Source: Hemerocallis citrina (lineage: Eukaryota; Streptophyta; Magnoliopsida; Asparagales; Asphodelaceae). From it: DNA of 64,000 bases. Under the pieces are notes generated by a model, which was not told where the DNA came from, did no database searches, and saw only the letters and a program-made list of their open reading frames with translations. Made by a program: the position numbers and the translations under genes. Positions 33,650 to 45,575 of the stretch are shown in pieces. The number at the start of each line of letters is the position of its first letter. The first letter of the stretch is position 1. The stretch lies in NCBI GenBank assembly GCA_017893485.1, contig CM030366.1, positions 53,164,565-53,228,564 on the forward strand, in the 5' to 3' direction.

Positions 33650-36600
33650 TTAGAGGGGCGTCGTTGCTCTCTCTTGGTATTTCAAGAGATGGTCGGCATT
33701 CCAAGTCCAGGGGATCTCCCTGCCTTCGAGATCTTCTAGCTTGTATGCACCGGGGCGGATCACCTTTGAGATCTTGTAGGGTCCCTCCCAATTTGGGGCC
33801 AATTTGCTTTTCTGTCCGGGGAACGAGATGGCCAATTTTCGGAGGACTAGGTCCCCTTCTTTGAGGTCCGTTGGGCGAACTCTTTTGTTGTATGCTTGCT
33901 CAATCCTTCTCCGGTAGCTTTGTTGTCGTATGGCAACTCTTTCTCGGATTTCGTCTATCAAGTCTAGACTTGCTCTGAGTTCTCTAGCGTTCTGTTCTTC
34001 TTCAAAAGCTATCAAACGAGGAGAGGGTATCCCGACTTCTAGGGGAATGATGGCCTCGGACCCATAGGTGAGATTGAACGGGCTCTCGCCTGTTGGGGTC
34101 CGCTTTGTGGTGCGGTAGTTCCACAGCACGTTGGGCAGCTGATCGACCCACAAGCCCTTGGAACACTTGTCTAGTCTCTTCTTGATGCCTGAGAGGATCT
34201 GCCGGTTGGCATTTTCGGCCTGGCCATTTGACTGGGGATGAGAGACGGAAGAGAAGCGGTGTTGTATGGCGAGGTCCTCACACAAGGCTCGGAAGGCAGT
34301 CCCAGTGAACTGCGCCCCGTTATCTGTAACTATGACCCGGGGAATGCCGAATCGGCAGATCACATTTTTCCAGAAGAATTGAACGACCCTATGCTCGGTG
34401 ATTGTAGCCAAGGGCTCGGCCTCTATCCATTTCGAGAAAAAGTCGACTGTCACGACTAGGAACTTTAACTGTCCGGGAGCTAGCGGAAATGGCCCCAGTA
34501 AGTCCATCCCCCATATTGCGAAGGGGATCAGACTTGATAGGGAGGTGAGTGGTGCTTGTGGAAGGCGTCGGATGTCGAAATATTTTTGACAGGAGCTGCA
34601 TTGCCGAACGTGTCGTTCGGCGTCCCGTAGGAGAGTGGGCCAGTAATACCCGTAGTTCAACACTTTGCGCGCTAGGGCCCTGGAGCCAGAATGAGCCCCG
34701 CCAATGCCCTCATGAAGCTCTTGCAGGGCGTAGTCGGCTTGCCCGGGGTAGAGGCACCTTAGGTAAGGCCGACCGTCTACCTGGGTGAAGGAGCGTTTAT
34801 ATAGGATGCCTTCAATTAATGTGTAACGCTCGGCTCGGGCTCTTATTCTTCGTGCTTCCTTCGGATCCTGGGGGAGGAATCCGTCTCTTAGAAATTCGAC
34901 GAGGGGTTTCATCCAATTGTCTTCGAGGAGGACAGGTAATGCTTTAACGGCGTCGAGTGCATCGTCTTCTATGCTCGGCTTCAGGAGGACTTCTATCAAA
35001 ACAGTCTGCTCGAGGCCTTGAAGGGAAGTGGAGGCTAATTTGGATAGGGCATCGGCCTGAGCATTTTCTTCTCTGGGGATTCTTTGGATGAGGGCCTCTT
35101 CAAACAGTGCCATGAGACTTTTGACTTTAGCCAAGTACCTAACCATCCTGTCATCGCGGGCTTCATACTCGCCGAGGACCTGATTGACGACCAACTGAGA
35201 GTCGCTGAAGATCCGTAGGCATTGTGCCCCTGCATTTCGGGCCATTCCAAGGCCGGCTATGAGCGCCTCGTATTCAGCTTCGTTGTTCGAGGCTTTGAAG
35301 TTTATACGGAGGGAGTATTGGAGGATAAAGTCGTCTGGGCCTGCCAGGATGACCCCTACCTCGCTTTCCTCGTTACAAGAGGACCCGTCGACGTAGACCG
35401 ACCAGAGGGGTGGTCCCTTCACTGTTTGGCTGGACTCGGGGATAGTAGTTTCAACTATGAATTCGGCTAGTGCCTGTGCCTTGATCGCGATCCGAGGCTG
35501 ATAAGTTATATCATGTTGGCTCAGCTCGATTGACCACTTCATAAGGCGACCGGAAGTCTCGGGCTTGTGAAGAACCTGTTTCAGCGGCTGGTCGGTAAGA
35601 ACGACCACCGAATGGGACTGAAAATAGGGGCAAAGCTTTCTCGCGGCCATTACCAGGGCATAGGCCATTTTCTCAATCTTCGGGTACCGGAGCTCAGCAT
35701 CCCGAAGTACCTTACTGACGTAGTAGATGGGCTTCTGAGCCCTTTCTTCTTCTCTGACTAAGACCGCACCAAGCGTCTGTTCGGAAGCTGCCAGGTAGAG
35801 GTAGAGCGGTTCGCCAGGTATCGGTTTGCTGAGAAGAGGTGGATTGACGAGGTAAGCTTTAAGCTGGTCGAAGGAGTCTTGTTGCTGCTGCCCCCACTCA
35901 AATCCTTTAGCCCCCCTGAGGGTTTGAAGAACGGGAGGCACTTCTCCCCGGACTTCGACAGAAAGCGCCCTACGGCGGCTAGACGACCAGTCAACCTCTG
36001 AACTTCCTTTACATTCCTGGGGGGGCCATGTCCAGTATGGCCTTGATCTTCTCCGGGTTTGCTTCTATTCCTCGTTGGCTAACCATGAAGCCGAGGAACT
36101 TCCCTGATGAGACGCCGAATGCACACTTGTTCGGGTTAAGTCTCATATTGTGCTTTCTAAGAACGTCAAATGCTTCTTGGAGGTCAGCCACATGATCAGT
36201 GCCTCGGATGCTTTTCACAAGCATGTCATCAACGTACACTTCCATGTTCCGGCCGATCTGAGCCTGGAAAACCTTGTTGACGAGGCGCTGGTATGTTGCC
36301 CCCGCATTCTTTAGACCGAACGGCATGACTCTGTAGCAATAGAGCCCCTGGTCGGTCACGAACGAGGTCTTCGGGATATCCGGGGGGAACATTCTTATCT
36401 GATTGTAACCTGAGAAAGCATCCATGAAGCTGAGGAGCTCATGTCCCGAGGTTGCGTCAATCAGAGTGTCAATACTCGGCAGAGGGAAGGGATCTTTGGG
36501 GCAGGCCTTGTTGAGGTCGGTGAAATCAATACAAATCCTCCAGGTCCCGTTGGACTTCTTCACCATTACTACGTTTGACAACCACTCAGGATAGTTTACC

Positions 36601-37835
36601 TCCTGTATGAATCGGGCCTTCAACAGCTTGTCCACCTCCTCTTTGATAGCGAGTTGACGCTCGGGGGCGAACTTGCGCCTCTTCTGCTGAACCGGTTTGG
36701 ACCCCGGATCAACGCTCAGGCGGTGGACCAAGAGTTCTTTGGAGATACCGGGCATATCTGCTGCTGACCATGCGAAGAGATCTTGATTGGTTCGGATGCA
36801 TTTTACAATATCTGAGTATAGAGCGGACGGGAGGGTCTTGCTAACAAAGAACTTGCGGGTCGGCTCCTGCTTAGAGAAGAGTACCTCCTCCAACTCGTCC
36901 ACCGGCTCGGAAGTCAGCCGAGCGGCATCTTGGGGGATTTCCAGTGTTTCTAAGGAGAGGACGGGTCCGAGGGTAGAGGTCATATAACACTTGCGGGCTT
37001 GTTCTTGATTGCCCCTAACTTCTCCTACTCCGGCTCGAGTGGGGAATTTCATTTTGAGATGATAGGCGGAAGGGACGGCTTCAAGGGCGGCCAGACCGGA
37101 CCGACCCAAAATGACATTGTAGGCTGCTGGGACATCTACGACCATGAAGTCTATCGACTCCGTCCGGGTACTAGGAGTTTTGCCAGCGGTTACGTCGAGG
37201 GTAATCACCCCTTCAATAGTCACTGGCACTCCCGTGAACCCGTGGAGCGTGTAACCGGCGGGCTTGAGTCTGTCCCGCGAGAGCTTTAGGCCTTTAAAAG
37301 CGTCGAGGAAGAGGATGTTAACGGAGCTGCCGTTGTCTACTAAGATCCTCTCCACTTTGAAGTTGGCCATGTGGAGACTAATGACGAGTGCGTCACAATG
37401 AGGGGTGCGGACACCCTCAAGATCTTCGTCAGAGAAAGTGACTGGCACTCCGAGGCCCTTGGGAGGAGGGGTGGTTCGGACTGAGTTGACCTCTCTTATA
37501 AATGCTTTCCGAGATGAGTTCGAGGAGCCCCCCATTGGACCCCCATGGATGAGGTGGAGGACTCGTTCTTCCTCAAAATCTGACGTCTCTTCTCGTTCCG
37601 GACGCTTGTTAGCCCCCCGAGGCTGGGGAGGAAGTTCGGCTCGGTCTTTTCTTACAAACTTCGTCAGCTGCCCCCTCTGGATAAGGGCTTCGATCTCGTT
37701 TTTCAGAGCACGGCAATCGTTGGTGTCATGCCCATGGTCCCGGTGATAACGGCACCATTTTTCTTTATCCCTTCTCTTGGCAGGGGTATTCATCCTCGGA
37801 GCTGGAGGTAAGATCCCCTCTTTTTCGACTTCCAT
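33650..37835 (-). pseudogene. E1 pol pseudogene: protease, RT, dual RNase H, integrase
   Basis: Two open segments. Segment 37,835-36,009 (608 codons) has a gag-type knuckle (C28, H31, H36, C41), a retropepsin-like site with D167 in a VDNGS context, and RT at about 415-585 with YVDD at 534-537. Segment 35,941-33,650 (763 codons) has the end of RT, a degenerate gypsy RNase H (about 45-165), a second RNase H with D185, E221 or E223, D247 and D297, then integrase: HHCC zinc finger (H410, H417, C448, C451), catalytic D480, D540 and E576 (35 residues between the last two) and a C-terminal GPY-type module. Two single-base losses, in a C-run near 36,022 and an A-run near 35,930, break the frame between the segments. 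The catalytic residues are otherwise intact. The element is not autonomous as read here. Confidence 0.9.
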
Positions 37836-39332
37836 CAGAATAGTTGAGATGTTTATAGTGAGGGGAGTGAACTTCTCGAATCTGGGGGAGGTCGGCGCTG
37901 GCCGGCATTATCCTTCTGGAGCTTCTTAGCTCCTTCTTCTTCTGTTCCTTTTCTCTTGAATCCGTAGGAAGACCCCTCCCAGTTGGGTTGATTCTCGGCC
38001 TCTTCGGCCCGAATGTACTTTTCACTGCAAAGGAGAAGGTCGGAAAAGTTCTGTGGAGGCTTTTTGGCGAGGGAGGAGCGGAGGTTGGAATTGAGGACAT
38101 TAGATTGAAATGCTGCCGTAGCGACCGACTGGTCGAGGGATGCGATGGTTCTGGCTTCAGCTGTGAACCTCTTCACATAGTCTCTCAGTTTCTTCCCCTT
38201 CTTTTGGTGGAGGTGCAATAGGGAGATGCTGGTTTTCTCAGCTCTACGGCTGCTTACGAAATGTGTGACGAAGAGGGTTTCGAACTGCTCGAAGGAGAAT
38301 ATTGAGGAGGGGCAAGGCGAGAATACCACTCTCGAGCTGGTCCTTTGAGAGTTGCGGGGAAGGTTTTGCAGAGGAGGGCATCGGAAGCTTGATGGAGGAG
38401 CATCAAAGTCTTAAAGCTTTCGATGTGATCAACTGGATCGGTCTCCCCGGTGTAAGTCTCAAATTGGGGAGGTTTGAAGCCGAACGGGACAGGCGCATCC
38501 ACGATGGTTCGGGAGAAAGGGGGCGGCTAGGACGTAAGGTCCTCCCCCTAAGCTCCTCTTCCCGGTCTATCTGGCCCAGGCGCCTCTCTACTTCATGAAG
38601 ACGACGGTACATGGTGTCATTCCTCCGGCGGTAATCAGCTGAGCCCCTAGACTCGTCTTCGTATGAGGGAGAGCGAGGGCTACGACGATGGTAACTTCGG
38701 GAGCGACGAGGACTTGGGGTACGCCGGGAGTTGCTAGGAGTAGGACGAGGAGATGGGGCCTTCGGCTCATTAGGGTTTTGGCGGAGGTTGAGGGCCTGCA
38801 AGACGGTCGCTTGGAACTGCTGGAACTCGGCACGGGTGATTGGTGCCTCATTGTTCCTGGGCTGTTGCCGACCCGCGGGGGAGTGCCTTCTTCGGTAATG
38901 CTCGGGGGACTCTTTCCTCCCTCTGTGGACGGGAGACCTGTAGTACCGGTGGCGCGGAGACCGCTCGCCCGGATGGTGTTGGCGGGAGGTTCCCTCTCGG
39001 GCCCGCTTTTCATCCAGATGGCGGCGGAGGTCATCATCTTTCTGGCGGTTGAAGGCGGTATTGCGGTGACCAGAGGCTCGGGGATGAAGGGAGGCCATAG
39101 AGTCTGTGGAGGCGTTGTGGATGGAGACGCGTTCTTGATGAAGAGGTTGTTTCTGAGGGTTGGGACCCTTTGGATGCGACTGATCAGGAGGGGGAAGGTT
39201 GTGTTGGAGTGGGTCTTCCGCTGTAGGGGGAAGTTACCCTTGTGGTTGAGCCGGATTATGGGGGACTTCTTGCTGCTGATCAGGGTTGGGTCCTCGGTTG
39301 GACCCCCTTGACCTGACTTTCCGAGGTGGCAT
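37836..39332 (-). pseudogene. E1 gag pseudogene
   Basis: The likely start is the ATG at 39,332 (minus), 53 bases after the primer-binding site. Codon 33 is TAA (39,236-39,234), in the same frame as the long Arg/Ser/Pro-rich N-terminal stretch that runs to 38,403. The retrotransposon gag core then follows in other frames. The segment near 38,500-38,340 has PPQFETYTGETDPVDHIESF and REWYSRL; the one below 38,329 has FEQFETLFVTHF and LRDYVKRFTAEA. Frame changes lie near 38,510, 38,320 and 37,880. Below the last, the frame runs into the knuckle of the pol segment. At least four lesions make this a pseudogene. Confidence 0.85.
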
Positions 39333-39384
39333 GGCTGGAGAAGATCTGTTCACCGGGAAGAGGAGAGGTCTCTATTCATTAGTT

Positions 39385-39401
39385 TCCCACAGACGGCGCC
39401 A
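39385..39401 (-). other. E1 primer-binding site
   Basis: The minus strand reads TGGCGCCGTCTGTGGGA, 3 bp after the 5' LTR. It begins with TGG, pairing with a tRNA CCA end. I do not assign the tRNA; the type is common in Tat-like elements. Confidence 0.75.
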
Positions 39402-39404
39402 ATC

Positions 39405-39998
39405 TGTTGCCGCTAATTTCGGTGTGGGGGCAAACAGATAGAATTTGTGAGTTCTAGGAAAACCTGAATAGTAAACCTGTATACCTGTTCCGTCGGGGTT
39501 TGATCGTCGCTCCCGCCGTACACCTGCAAAAAGTGCGAAACACCGGGGTTGTTCCCGGCGACGCACCCTCCGACGCTCAAGTCAGTAACCAGGAATGATT
39601 ATGAAAGAGCGTTTAACTAGCAAAAGATTGATTACCTCTTAATGGAGATGGATGGGGGGTATTTATAGGCGTCTTAGGGAACAGATTAGGCATGTAATTC
39701 CTGTGTATAGATAAGGAATGTAATCCCTAATCCCCAGTGAAAGGATAGATATGAATCAGGGTCGTTGATTAATATTAATCAGAAACCCTAATTCTATCAT
39801 GCTGGACCGGGTTTGTTGCGGGTTGAAACCCGCACCCAGCTGAGGTGGATCCGTTTGCGGGTTATCGAATCTGTGAGAAGGAGACCCAGTACCCGCTTCA
39901 GACCCGTTTGTAGGTAAAATTGCCGTTTTACCCCTGAACTTCAGGATTCGTGCCCAATTTGGACGGTCTCGATTAAACCCCTATTTTTAGCCATATTA
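39405..39998 (-). mobile_element. E1 5' LTR
   Basis: It aligns with 16,924-17,517. The TATA box on minus is at 39,660-39,667. The outer end reads CATATTA rather than CATATCA, so the terminal TG on the sense strand has become TA, probably by C-to-T change after insertion. Confidence 0.9.
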
Positions 39999-40355
39999 AT
40001 TTTTTACACAAGAACCACACTATGTTTCATATTGGAATGAAAAGACTGCCGTTTCAATCATGATTTAACATTGAATCATCAAAATTAGAATGAAACGTGT
40101 ATCCATAAAGACATATCATCAAAATTGGAATGATATTTAGGACAATTTAATCATCGGAAACACATCGACAAGTTTTCATATTTCGTATTAGAATAATATG
40201 ATTATTCTAAGTAAATTTTCTAGATATATAATACCATCAAAATTGGAATGACATTACATATTTGTGAAATTTATGTGGAATGATCAAAATTATCTAAAAC
40301 ATGTCAACTCCCTAAAATTGATGCTTAAGTTTGAATTTCTCTATGGCTCCAATTA
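39999..40355 (-). mobile_element. Copia 3' internal segment right of E1
   Basis: An AT-rich segment between the E1 insertion point and the copia RNase H relic, with several imperfect copies of CATCAAAATTGGAATGA. No coding remains. Confidence 0.5.
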
Positions 40356-43130
40356 GATTCTAAATTTCAAAATAATTAGGATGTTAAAGCTTTGACTCAA
40401 TAGCTTTCAACTCCATTTCCCCTACAGTTTTGATAATTAGATCACTTTCAAGTCTCTTAGCAAGTACATTAGCCATACTTTTCGCAATTGCACTTTATCT
40501 ATGAGAAAGTTCAACTAGGCTTCTTTCAGCCTTAATATACTCCTCTTACTACTATAGAATGAGTTATGAGCTACAGTGCATTGTAACTTGATAGTCGCAT
40601 AGCAGAATTAGAGAGTTAAACTTCTTAATGGATAACTAGAAACAATTTCTTCAATCCACTCAGCCTTTTTCCCCTGCAGATGATAACACATAGAAGTCTA
40701 ATTTCATGGATGATGGCACAGTGCCTGTTTGCTTTTTATTTCCATAACATTTTTGTTTCTCCTAATGTAAACACATATCTACTAGTTATCGACTTTCACT
40801 AAATTCTGAGCATCATAATGCATCAGATCAGCCATTCATTCGAAGAATGACGAGTAGCACAAAGCAAACTCTTGAATACAACTCAGGTATCTCATTTGCC
40901 TCTTAAGGGCACTCAAATGTGTATGGAATTATTAGTGAATCTGCAGATCATACCTACCTCAAAGGCTATGTCTATTCTAGTACAGATCTTTGTATACATG
41001 AGACTGTCAATTCCTTTAGAATGATCTACCTATCTCATAGTTGCACCATCATCAGGTGTCAGCCTTTTATCATAATCATAAGGTATTTCAAAACACACTT
41101 TCAATCACTATATTCCCACTTTTGAAACACATTTTAATTTGATGAGTTTGACTAAGAGTTATCTCTTGCCAACTGAAACTCACCCTTATACCTATGGTGT
41201 CCACAGTACCTAGGTTTTCATGTTGAATTCTTTGGATAGCATAATTTTAACTTTATTTGTAATAGAGATGTCACTTCCAAGAACATGCATGTTAACAAAG
41301 CAAGTAAATAATAGCCACTATATTTGACACACCAAAAAGTTGAAGGCACTGATCTGAATTACTTGATTCCTATACTGGGCTCTTTAAAAAAATTGTCAAA
41401 TTATTTATTCGTCGATTATACATATTTTAAGAGCATACAATGATTTTACTAAATTGTAAATCTTGTGCACTAAACATATTAGTTCAAAACTTTTTAGTAC
41501 AAAATTGTTCAGTACAAAATATCAAGTACAAAACTTTTTAAATATCCTTTATGAATGACAAAATTTTTAATAGATGTAAAGGTAAGAAGAATACTTATTA
41601 TAGCAATATGACAAATATGTAAGTAGACATCAAATAAATCTACCTCATTTTACTCAGTCAATCTGTTAGTTACCAAAATGCATTAAAATTGCTACTGAAC
41701 AATCAAAATTAAGTTTCTTCTACAAAACCCCACTTACTTACTATAGTTTTAGCGGCAGATCAACTAAATTAAAGTATTATTGTATAACACAAAATCATCT
41801 CATTGTCTACTAAAGACTGTTCTTAGCTCATTTGTCATTCAAGTTTAAGTGTCAGTATGACTAGTTCTAGATTCCAGTAGTGAATCATTGACCGTGTCTG
41901 TAGGACTAGATCATTTTATACATTTATCTTTGATGAACACATCCTCAAAGAATTCTGCAAGTCTAGATTCGTCTAACACAAATTAGATAGATCTAAATTC
42001 TGTCCACAGAACTACATTCTGCACTTTCTAAACATACAAATATTTGTTGTAGGTCCTACTTTAGGCCTTCTAGGGTCGTGTACTCTAACAAATGTATCAC
42101 GACACAAATTTTTACTTTAACAAAATTATTTGTGTTTTCATGCCATGATCTACAAGGTGTATTCAATTTAGAGTGTAGTAACACATTAGGGATATGATTA
42201 ACAACACAACATTACTCATAATTACACAAGACAAACAACAGTCAATAATATAGAATTCAATATTTTACTAAGTGTTTGATTCTAACTTTTATCAATATCG
42301 TTTAATTGTTGTAAGTAGAGTGCAGTAGAGATTATACCCAATGCAAACTTCTCTAAGATTGTTAAAACATATTCACTACCTCTATCACATCTGAGCCCTT
42401 GATTTTTAGCATTTAACTATAATTTTTAATTCATTAAGAATAACAAGTGCTTCATTCTTCATATATATGACAGACTTATATTAATCATCTATAAAAGCGA
42501 TTAAATACTTCTGACCAACAATCGTCTCATCTAGTCACAAAGCTACTAAGATCACAAATATCAGAATGTATTGACTCAAGATGTTGTGTGCTCCTAGAGC
42601 CATACTAAATGATTTTCTAGTGATCATAATCTGAGCACAACTTTCATATTTGTCATATTTTAATAGAGCGTCATTTAGTAGAGTTATGAGTTTTACCAAG
42701 AACAAACAATTTAATATATAGTTCATAGTGATTCTAAATTTCAAAACAATTTGGATGTTAAAGCTTTTTACTCAATAGCTTTTAACTCCATTTTCCCCAC
42801 AGTTTTGATAATTAGATCACATTTCCTCACAAACAATTGAATATATAGTTCTCAAATCCTAGCCAATTATGCTATGTTCAAGAACATAATTAGAACTATT
42901 ATTATTAATTGTCTCATTTGTTAAACTCAACTTATACATGCGATTGACAATATATGCATATTATAAGAGTTAATACAAAATTACTCTATCACATTTTACA
43001 AAATTATTTGCTTTCTCTAATGGTTCTAACAATGTCCACTTGCTCAAACATAGTAAGCAAAATTTTCTTTATTCGTTCTTCATCATCTTCGAAACGCTAA
43101 ACGAGATAATGACTAATATGCTATAATTCA
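40356..43130 (-). pseudogene. Ty1/copia pol relic (integrase, RT, RNase H)
   Basis: Translations on the minus strand in shifting frames show copia hallmarks. Near 42,560 is HSDICDL, then GQKYLIAFIDD (integrase core), and near 42,400 KIKGLRCDRG. Near 41,300 is HVLGSDI, where the preceding YVDD motif is lost, followed by SKEFNMK. Near 41,060 is PYDYDKRLTPD, and near 40,640 KKAEWIEEI, the RNase H end of copia pol. Stops and frameshifts are frequent. The order integrase before RT confirms Ty1/copia. A 90-bp piece of its own 3' end is repeated inside it at 42,730-42,820. Confidence 0.75.
42730..42820 (-). repeat. Out-of-place copy of the copia pol 3' end
   Basis: It matches 40,356-40,445 with about eight differences (both start GATTCTAAATTTCAAAA). 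In the first place it is the end of pol; here it interrupts the region upstream of integrase. Confidence 0.75.
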
Positions 43131-44244
43131 ACTTTACACACACAGTACAATGAACGAGAAAGAACAAAACGTAACTAACGGAGTCATATCGTACATTAAG
43201 AGATGCTCTCTCCTAAGTTACAGACATTTGTTATACATCTTATACATCAAAAAAATTTATTTTATTTTCTTAGGGAAGCAAATATATGATCTCATGCAAA
43301 CTGCAAACAATAGATTTGTCAAATTATCTATACACATAGTATGATAAAGCACTTAACAACTCTAAATATGCTAGTTTTTAAAGCGAGAATAACTATGATC
43401 TAAAACTCTCAATCATGTGATCAAACGCACAAAACGTTAACACATTCATCACATGAAAATACTAAGAGGTTAAAGTAGATCATACCGACACTTCAAGTTA
43501 GAAGTGTTTTTTCAAATTCGATGGAAAAGCCTGCATAGTGCAGACTTATTCAACCATGATGCATATCCATCGTCTCCAACATACAATTTGTAAATAACTT
43601 TGAAGTTCATACATTCATCAGATTGTTAAAGATTAGCCAATTAAACGAATTATTGACACTGTTTGATTCTAGCAACAATTTAATTTGGAGATCCACACTT
43701 TATAGTCAAAACATATAGTTTAACTTATCAAAATAGATATTTTGTTTCAGCACATAGCTAAAATAACTGTTTAACTTGTATTTAATTAAATAAATGATTA
43801 ATACAGTCGTGAACTTAACCACTTAGCATCACAGTAATTCTATAATTCAAAACATAAACTTAAAACGAATATTTTTGAACTTCCAGCACATAGCAAAATA
43901 TTTAACAAAAATTTAATATGAGGAAAGTAAAGAACTTATCTTTCACCATCTCTTCCCCTTCAATTGATTAGAGTCAAGTCTGTTTGGGAACAAATCCGAT
44001 CTATTCCGTATGGCACCCAAAACACCACCCACCAATAGATAGACTCAATCTGAGGTCGGGATCTGATCAATCCCAAGAGCACCAAAGATCCCCTCTTCAA
44101 TCCCTAACACAAAACTCCCAAACACATAAGAGCAGGTCCTTAACCATAGGACTCTTTTCTTGCATTTCTGAGTCAAAAGAACCCACACAGGATCCCTTCC
44201 TTGACCCCAAACACCAAACACCATGATGAACCAATCAACAAATC
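43131..44244 (-). mobile_element. Unassigned copia 5' (gag-side) remnant
   Basis: By position this should be the gag and leader of the copia element, but I find no motif that proves it. AT-rich to 43,960, then a more mixed leader-like stretch. E2 inserts at 44,245. Confidence 0.35.
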
Positions 44245-44348
44245 TGTTACCGCTGATTTCGGTGTGGGGGTAAACAGATAGAATTTGTGGATCCGAGGAA
44301 AACCTGAACAGCTGACTCGGCCTTCTTGCTCCTGCCGCAACCTGCAAG
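44245..44348 (-). mobile_element. E2 3' LTR, left segment
   Basis: It begins TGTTACCGCTGATTTCGG, matching the E1 LTR start, and runs to GCAAG, the LARD2 target site. The rest is at 53,232-53,724. Confidence 0.88.
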
Positions 44349-45242
44349 TGTCACGCCCCGCTTCCCAAAATACGGAATACGAGTGCATGACTAAGCCCAG
44401 CGAATGATTTTTACATCATCCATAAGCTGTAGGATCGACTCAGCATCATAACAAGAATATAACCAGATTTATATATATCCAAGCATGCATGAATAACTTA
44501 TTAAGCAACCGAAAACAATTTAAACAAATAATAATATTCAAATAGTTCTCATGTCTGGATCAAGTGTAAACTCGGGAACAAGTCTTATACAGCAGAAGAA
44601 ATAAATACCTTAAGAAAAGCAACAGGTCCTTACTCCAAGCAAAACCTGAAATGTCTGCTCGCCAATTCCAGCAGATAACTTGTCTCCCAAGTCTGCTTAA
44701 TAAATATAAACAGGAAAACGAAGGGGAAACAAGAGAAAATGCCCTTAGTGCAAGCTAGGGCCACAAATAGTAAAAGCAAGTACAAGAAAGGGGAAAACAA
44801 GAATTGGAATCAAGAATAAGCAAGGTTATAAGAAGTAGTGGTAAATTCGAAGACTAGCTAGCAAGAGGGAACATCATAATGACTAGATTGGATAACAACT
44901 GCTAGTGGTGAATCACATGTCAGGTATACTTATAGGGGTATTTAATATCAAGCGACAACCTCAAGTCTAGTGTCATATGTTATTTTGAATGTCAGGTTCC
45001 AAATGTCAAGTCCAAGTATTAAGTTCCAGGCTTTAAGTCTCAGGTATCATGTTTCATGTATCATATCATCAGGTATCAAGTGACAGGTGTCAAGTTCAAG
45101 TCTTGTAATTATTACTATCTAGGTAGCACGACATGCATCCATTATACTACATGGTTGCTACAGTCAAATCAATTGCGCTTAGACCTAGTAATGGAGTCTA
45201 TAGGGCGGTGTACTCAGGCATCAAACTAGCAGGTGATCAACC

Positions 45243-45575
45243 ATGGGCTCTAGAGGTGACCCCCGTAGGCTCTAGAGGTGGCCCCCGTCACCCATGACGT
45301 GGCACTTAGTTCTACATGGCACTTAGTTCCATGTGATCTCAAACATACATCATGTAATCATATAATGGGCTCTAGAGGTGGCCCCCGTAGGCTCTAGAGG
45401 TGGCCCCCGTCACCCATGACGTGGCACTTAGTTCTACGTGGCACTTAGTTCCATGTGATCTCAAACATACATCATGTAATCATATAATGGGCTCTAGAGG
45501 TGGCCCCCGTAGGCTCTAGAGGTGGCCCCCGTCACCCATGACGTGGCACTTAGTTCTACGTGGCACTTAGTTCCA
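45243..45575. repeat. 122-bp tandem array in the LARD2 3' LTR
   Basis: GGGCTCTAGAGGTG starts units at 45,245, 45,367 and 45,489. Each unit contains a doubled GGCTCTAGAGGTGGCCCCCG and a doubled TGGCACTTAGTTC, so it is a repeat built of smaller repeats. The other LTR carries the same array from 50,805. Confidence 0.92.

Larger units (their letters stand above)
16924..39998 (-). mobile_element. E1: Ty3/gypsy Tat-lineage LTR retrotransposon (with LARD1 nested)
   Basis: LTRs of 594 bp lie at 16,924-17,517 (3') and 39,405-39,998 (5') and differ at about ten positions by eye. On the minus strand the order is 5' LTR, primer-binding site, gag, protease, RT, two RNase H modules, integrase, tandem repeats, an antisense gene on the plus strand, more tandem modules, polypurine tract, 3' LTR. 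Removing LARD1 leaves about 14.5 kb. Integrase after RT, a second RNase H and an extra antisense ORF before the 3' LTR are features of the Tat lineage. The flanks GTTTC (left) and ATTTT (right) are only a weak TSD; two transitions would explain the difference. Confidence 0.88.

Noticed and set aside
44045..44388. Minus-strand ORFs of 71-100 codons across 44.1-44.4 kb
   Set aside because: They run over the junctions of copia DNA, the E2 LTR and the LARD2 LTR, so they cannot be inherited genes.
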